A DNA stretch of 64,000 nucleotides. Origin: Epiperipatus broadwayi (taxonomy: Eukaryota > Onychophora > Udeonychophora > Euonychophora > Peripatidae). The notes below the pieces were generated by a model that was not told where the DNA came from, ran no database searches, and was given only the letters and a program-made list of their open reading frames with translations. The position numbers and the translations under genes were made by a program. Below, piece after piece: positions 60,596 to 64,000 of the stretch. Numbering within the stretch: position 1 is the stretch's first letter; each line of letters begins with the position of its first letter. The DNA lies in NCBI GenBank assembly GCA_028023455.1, contig JAQFVV010012670.1, forward strand, positions 494,001 through 558,000. Reading direction: 5' to 3'.

Positions 60596-62149
60596 ATAAA
60601 TATTTGAAAGAGATCTTTATTATTTGTAATAAAAAAGTTAAAGACATTTAATAGCATGAGATATTTCTTTTATGCAAATAAGTGAATTGAAACAAGTCAA
60701 CTCACATTCTAACAAGCAATATGATTTAATTTAATTAATATGCCACTATAATAATCTTAATGATATAAAGATTAAAGTTTGTAATGCAGTTCTAACTTAT
60801 CTACAAATGCAAGCAAAATACTTTGGAGGTGGCATGAATATACTTCAAAGCTTGCCATCTCCTTCCATATGCAAATTGAATTACTATGATTTTATTTACT
60901 CCACAAGTACCCTTATGTATGTATATATAATAAAATTGAACTCTAAATAGAATAGAAAATCTATAATTTGCTGATAAAACTGAAATTATCAGATTTCTCT
61001 AATGTAATTATATTGAATAATTTTTCCTCTTTTAAACATAAATGACAGTCCTTCTCTTCATATAAAAATAAATTAAAATATAGTTGCAAGTTATTTCCTG
61101 AAATCAGTAAAACATAATTATTTTTTTAATGTCTGCAATTGCTATAACCCATAATTCACCTGACTCTGGTTAATAGGTCTAGCTAGATCAAGTATGTGGG
61201 TGTATAAATATAATGTCAAGCTGAATGAAAAAAGTAAAAAGAAAATTCATGTTAATGCATCTATAATAAAACTTAGCTTTTATTTATAATAAAAAATATA
61301 TATTCTATTTTTCTTATTGTACTTTTTTTTTTTTAATTCCATAATATAATTAATTAAGTTCTTCAAAAGATGGTAAAAGAAGCCGACCCACATTAAGTTT
61401 TTAGAATTAAAATAAAACTATTATTTTAATGTGTTTGATAATTTTATATTATGTAAATTTTTAATATAAAATTTAACTTAAGTGGAACCAAAGTTCTGAC
61501 CTATGCTCTTTCAAACAATTCAGTCAAAATTCGACTTAGGATCTACAGCAAGTTTCCAGCATTTGGAAGTTTATTGTCAAGTTCTGCAAAAATACCATAT
61601 AGTATCTCAGTACTCACGGATAAAACATATATGATATCCAAGAATTTTTAAAAAAAAACTTTGTTTATAAACAAGATAAATATTTACTTTATATATATGA
61701 ATAACCTACCTCATAAATTATAATCAGAGAATTTATAGTTAAACTAGTTTAATACAAAGATATAATATGCTGGCTGACAATGGTTAGATTAAGACTGCAA
61801 TGCCATAAAAATATTTCTTACTCTTCTTTTTGGCTTCATTGCAATTCTGATTGTGCAAATTCCACTTTCCAGCTATTTTTATTCCTACTAATATTTTTTT
61901 AAACACTGAAGGAGAAAAAATTGGAACAACATATATAAAAAAAAAAAAAAAATAGAAATAACTTGAAGGCCACACTGGTGATCCAAGAATATTGGAGCCT
62001 GTGTGGTGCAAATATCATATCCTGTACTGGTTAGCAATGAAGTCAATAGATTATATTTAATTACAAAAAATACATTTCATTCTTAAGGTCCATTAGATAC
62101 AAAATGTTCAGTATCAAGTATCAAAAATACATTGTACAGAGTAATGAAT
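60596..62149. other. AT-rich spacer
   Basis: Nothing recognised; long A/T homopolymers at about 61320 and 61939. Confidence 0.5.
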
Positions 62150-62435
62150 ATGATATTAACATTAGCAAACTCTCCATACTGTAGTGCCAACCAGTGCAAA
62201 TGGACGCAGGAAGGTTTGTGCATAAAATCCCTATCTAATGCCTACTCATTCCAATATCCCCAGACTAATTTCTAGCTTGTGACTTTCATTAGTGAGGAGC
62301 TTTGTATCTGAGAGCACTGCACCTAGAGTATGGGGATATTGAATGTGTAGGCACTAGATAGGGATTTTATACATAAATCATGCATCCATTGATTACTAAG
62401 GCTTGTGCTGAGTGGCACTACTGTATAGAGTTTGC
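62150..62435 (-). mobile_element. Foldback element, hammerhead family B (copy B2)
   Basis: Arms of about 110 bp: TAAAATCCCTATCTAATGCC, ATTCCAATATCCCC (62223-62261) pair with GGGGATATTGAATG, GGCACTAGATAGGGATTTTA (62332-62370), and AGTGCCAACCAGTGC pairs with the outer GAGTGGCACT near 62419. The ribozyme core occupies the loop on the minus strand. Confidence 0.8.
62253..62303 (-). ncRNA. Hammerhead ribozyme-like motif B2
   Basis: Minus strand: stem I CCTCA (complement of 62293-62297) with TGGGG (complement of 62258-62262); core CTAATGA (complement of 62286-62292; G5 is A); stem II AGT/GCT with loop CACAA; GAAA (complement of 62269-62272); stem III ATTAGT; triplet GTC (complement of 62263-62265). 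It shares loop CACAA and a ~25-bp upstream leader (CTAGGTGCAGTGCTCTCAGA) with B1. The G5 change is expected to be inactivating. TGGGG can instead pair with CCCCA of the opposite arm. Confidence 0.7.
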
Positions 62436-62639
62436 TACTACAGAAAGTGGGTTATTGGTTTTTATGCTGGGTTTGGGAAAAGATAAGGGGATTTAGATAT
62501 AAAGGCCATAGAGTTGACAAAAATTATGTTGTGGAAATGAGATGGAGCAGATTATGGGAAAGTTTAGGATGGGGAATGGAAGGGGAAGGTAAAATGGCTA
62601 ACAGGTTTTTTGGGCATAGTTGCTGAGAGATTCTTGACT
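62436..62639. other. G-rich purine spacer
   Basis: Contains an open frame of 64 codons rich in Trp, Gly and Arg with no domain; probably chance in a locally purine-rich tract. Confidence 0.4.
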
Positions 62640-62755
62640 TCGTTTAAGGAGAAGTCACGGTACATCACTGTTAATAACAGCTTGTGTAAGCATAAGAAAT
62701 GGTAATCATGTGATGTTTTGTTAATAATGAATATGTTGGAGTAAAAAAAATAATT
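62640..62755. repeat. Module D half-copy beside hammerhead B2
   Basis: CTGTTAATAACAGCTTGTG, TAAGCATAAGAAATGGTAAT and CATGTGATGTTTTGTTAATA match the loop and right arm of the inverted repeat at 38.25-38.37 kb. Confidence 0.5.
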
Positions 62756-63040
62756 AAAAACAACAAAATAAAAACATACTTTTTTTCTAATTCACAAGAC
62801 ATAACTTACATACATAAATATAGATTTCTCTTGTCAAATTAGAGTAGCCACCATACTAACACTAATCTTCTATCGGTATATGAAGTTTCGGATGAAACAC
62901 ACTAATTAAACAATAAAAATAAATAAAGAACTTGATTATCATCAGGAACTTCTTGCCAATATTTTCCAACCTTTCTCAAATATATACCTGATCAACTCAA
63001 AATGTATTATAAAGTATGCTGCTAGTATTACAAAATATTT
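62756..63040. other. AT-rich spacer
   Basis: Nothing recognised. Confidence 0.5.
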
Positions 63041-63328
63041 GTATGTAAATAAGCATTTATTTTATATAGCGTCTGTATACAATTGTATTACATTCAAATA
63101 TCAGCCTTTCAAGCTAATTGTGCAAACGATTTGCGAGTGTAATTGAGTTGTAGGATTAAGAGGATTCCTTTTATTCCTGCATAAATACTATATCTTGTAT
63201 TGGAGAAAAAGTATTCATTTATTATTAACACTCACAAAGCATTTGCACAATTAGCTTGAAAGGCTGATATTTGAATGTAATACAATTGTATACAAACGCT
63301 ATATAAAATAAATGCTTATTTACATATG
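63041..63328. repeat. Foldback element with ~95-bp arms
   Basis: GTAAATAAGCATTTATTTTA, TATAGCG, ATACAATTGTATTACATTC and AAATATCAGCCTTTCAAGC (63045-63115) pair with the complementary right arm (63247-63323). The loop contains AGAGGATTCCTTTTATTCCT. The outer end is shared with the foldback at 22.2 kb. Confidence 0.8.
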
Positions 63329-63478
63329 ATTAAGTTTCAGTTGGAATGACGTTTAGTAAATTCTAGACAATTTCACCAATGTCATTCATTCAGACATCGT
63401 ATATAGTAATTTAAAGTGACTGTTCCATCCTCACGCTTTCCTTGCCAGTACTTCAGATTTGCTCATATATAAGAATTT
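63329..63478. other. Spacer within the 63-kb repeat locus
   Basis: Unassigned 150 bp between the foldback and the partial second copy. Confidence 0.4.
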
Positions 63479-63625
63479 TAGTTGTAGGAATAAGAGGATT
63501 CCTTTTATTCTTGCATAAATACTATATCCTGTATTGGAGAGAAAGTATTCATTTATTATTAACACTCGCAAAGCGTTTGCACAATTAGCTTGAAAGGCTG
63601 ATATTTGAATGTAATAAAATATTTG
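63479..63625. repeat. Second copy of the foldback loop and right arm
   Basis: AGTTGTAGGAATAAGAGGAT through TTGAATGTAATA repeats 63145-63280 in direct orientation with a handful of substitutions, ending before the outer arm. Confidence 0.85.
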
Positions 63626-64000
63626 TATTAAAAAATTAAAAGTAAAATGTCAATGAAATAATCAGTAATATTTAGTTATATAAAAATTTCATTTCTCAAC
63701 GACCAAATACCAAAAAAAAAAAAAAAAGTTTTTACATTTTTAATGTTTGGACTTCAAACAAAAGCAATTATAAAAATAACAAGATGGAGGGTTGTTTTTT
63801 TTTTTTTTTCAAATTGTAATATAAATGAAATTGTGTTTTATTATTCAGAAAATTCTATTGATAATTGAACAAAATAAAAGTAATGGTATCAAGATAAAAT
63901 GATTTAAGAGCCTTTAAAAACCATTCTAAGAAGGATAATGAAGAAGAGGGTATCCTTTATCCGGTTAGCCAATCGGATTTCTATGGGTTGATTACATAAA
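63626..64000. other. AT-rich spacer
   Basis: A(15) at about 63713 and T(17) at about 63794; nothing else recognised before the window ends. Confidence 0.5.

Noticed and set aside
62432-62626. Open frame of 64 codons rich in Trp/Gly/Arg
   Set aside because: No domain, and it lies between parts of a non-coding repeat in a purine-rich tract.

Overview
This is a very AT-rich (by eye about 70% or more A+T) eukaryotic window. I find no intact protein-coding gene, no rRNA and no functional tRNA. Almost everything recognisable is a transposable-element relic: LINEs, Penelope-like elements (PLEs), tRNA-derived SINEs, hAT and pogo/Tigger-like DNA transposons, foldback elements and microsatellites. That density and mix suggest intergenic or intronic DNA of a large animal genome, most likely an invertebrate. 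I cannot name the taxon: no host exon is visible and the SINEs are not diagnostic to me.

Layout. 1.9-2.3 kb: foldback element with a hammerhead-ribozyme-like core. 7.0-8.9 kb: minus-strand hAT transposase relic. 9.8-10.3 and 27.4-27.9 kb: two copies of a short hAT element with perfect 8-bp target duplications. 11.8-12.0 kb: second hammerhead foldback. 12.0-13.0 and 18.5-19.4 kb: inverted pair of ~1-kb TA-flanked pogo/Tigger-like elements. Between them, 13.4-17.1 kb: minus-strand LINE relic containing an RTE-like reverse-transcriptase fragment on the other strand. 24-38 kb: SINE copies, a perfect 124-bp tandem duplication, a third hammerhead and mostly featureless AT-rich DNA. 38.2-38.8 kb: hammerhead family B. 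40.1-43.3 kb: PLE relic bracketed by SINEs and interrupted by a GC-rich array of four CTCF-like motifs at ~80-bp spacing. 45.7-47.7 kb: LINE tail, second PLE fragment (GIY-YIG end), fourth hammerhead and a loopless palindrome. 48.3-50.8 kb: plus-strand LINE broken up by SINEs and a hammerhead hairpin. 52.6 kb: another hammerhead. 54.9-60.6 kb: large plus-strand L1/Tx1-like LINE relic with ORF1 (zinc knuckle) and ORF2 (endonuclease, YMDD reverse transcriptase, C-terminal zinc finger). 62.1-63.6 kb: family B hammerhead and a further foldback.

The most interesting signal is eight hammerhead-ribozyme-like cores in 64 kb. They fall into three sequence families (A: 2.1, 11.95, 32.7, 47.2 kb; B: 38.6, 62.3 kb; C: 49.2, 52.6 kb). 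Each sits in or beside the loop of a long inverted repeat. Each has a recognisable CTGANGA-like box, a short stem II, a GAAA-like box, a very short self-complementary stem III and an NTH cleavage triplet, followed by a strand that pairs with the bases just before the CTGANGA box. Hammerheads are known from PLE terminal repeats and from small non-autonomous retrozymes; two PLE relics lie in this window and one hammerhead lies just upstream of PLE coding remnants on the same strand. My reading is a set of retrozyme- or PLE-derived foldback elements in which a ribozyme fold competes with a long hairpin.

No genes here work together as a host pathway. The working unit is an ecosystem of parasitic elements: autonomous LINEs and PLEs that could supply reverse transcriptase, and SINEs and hammerhead elements that plausibly used it.
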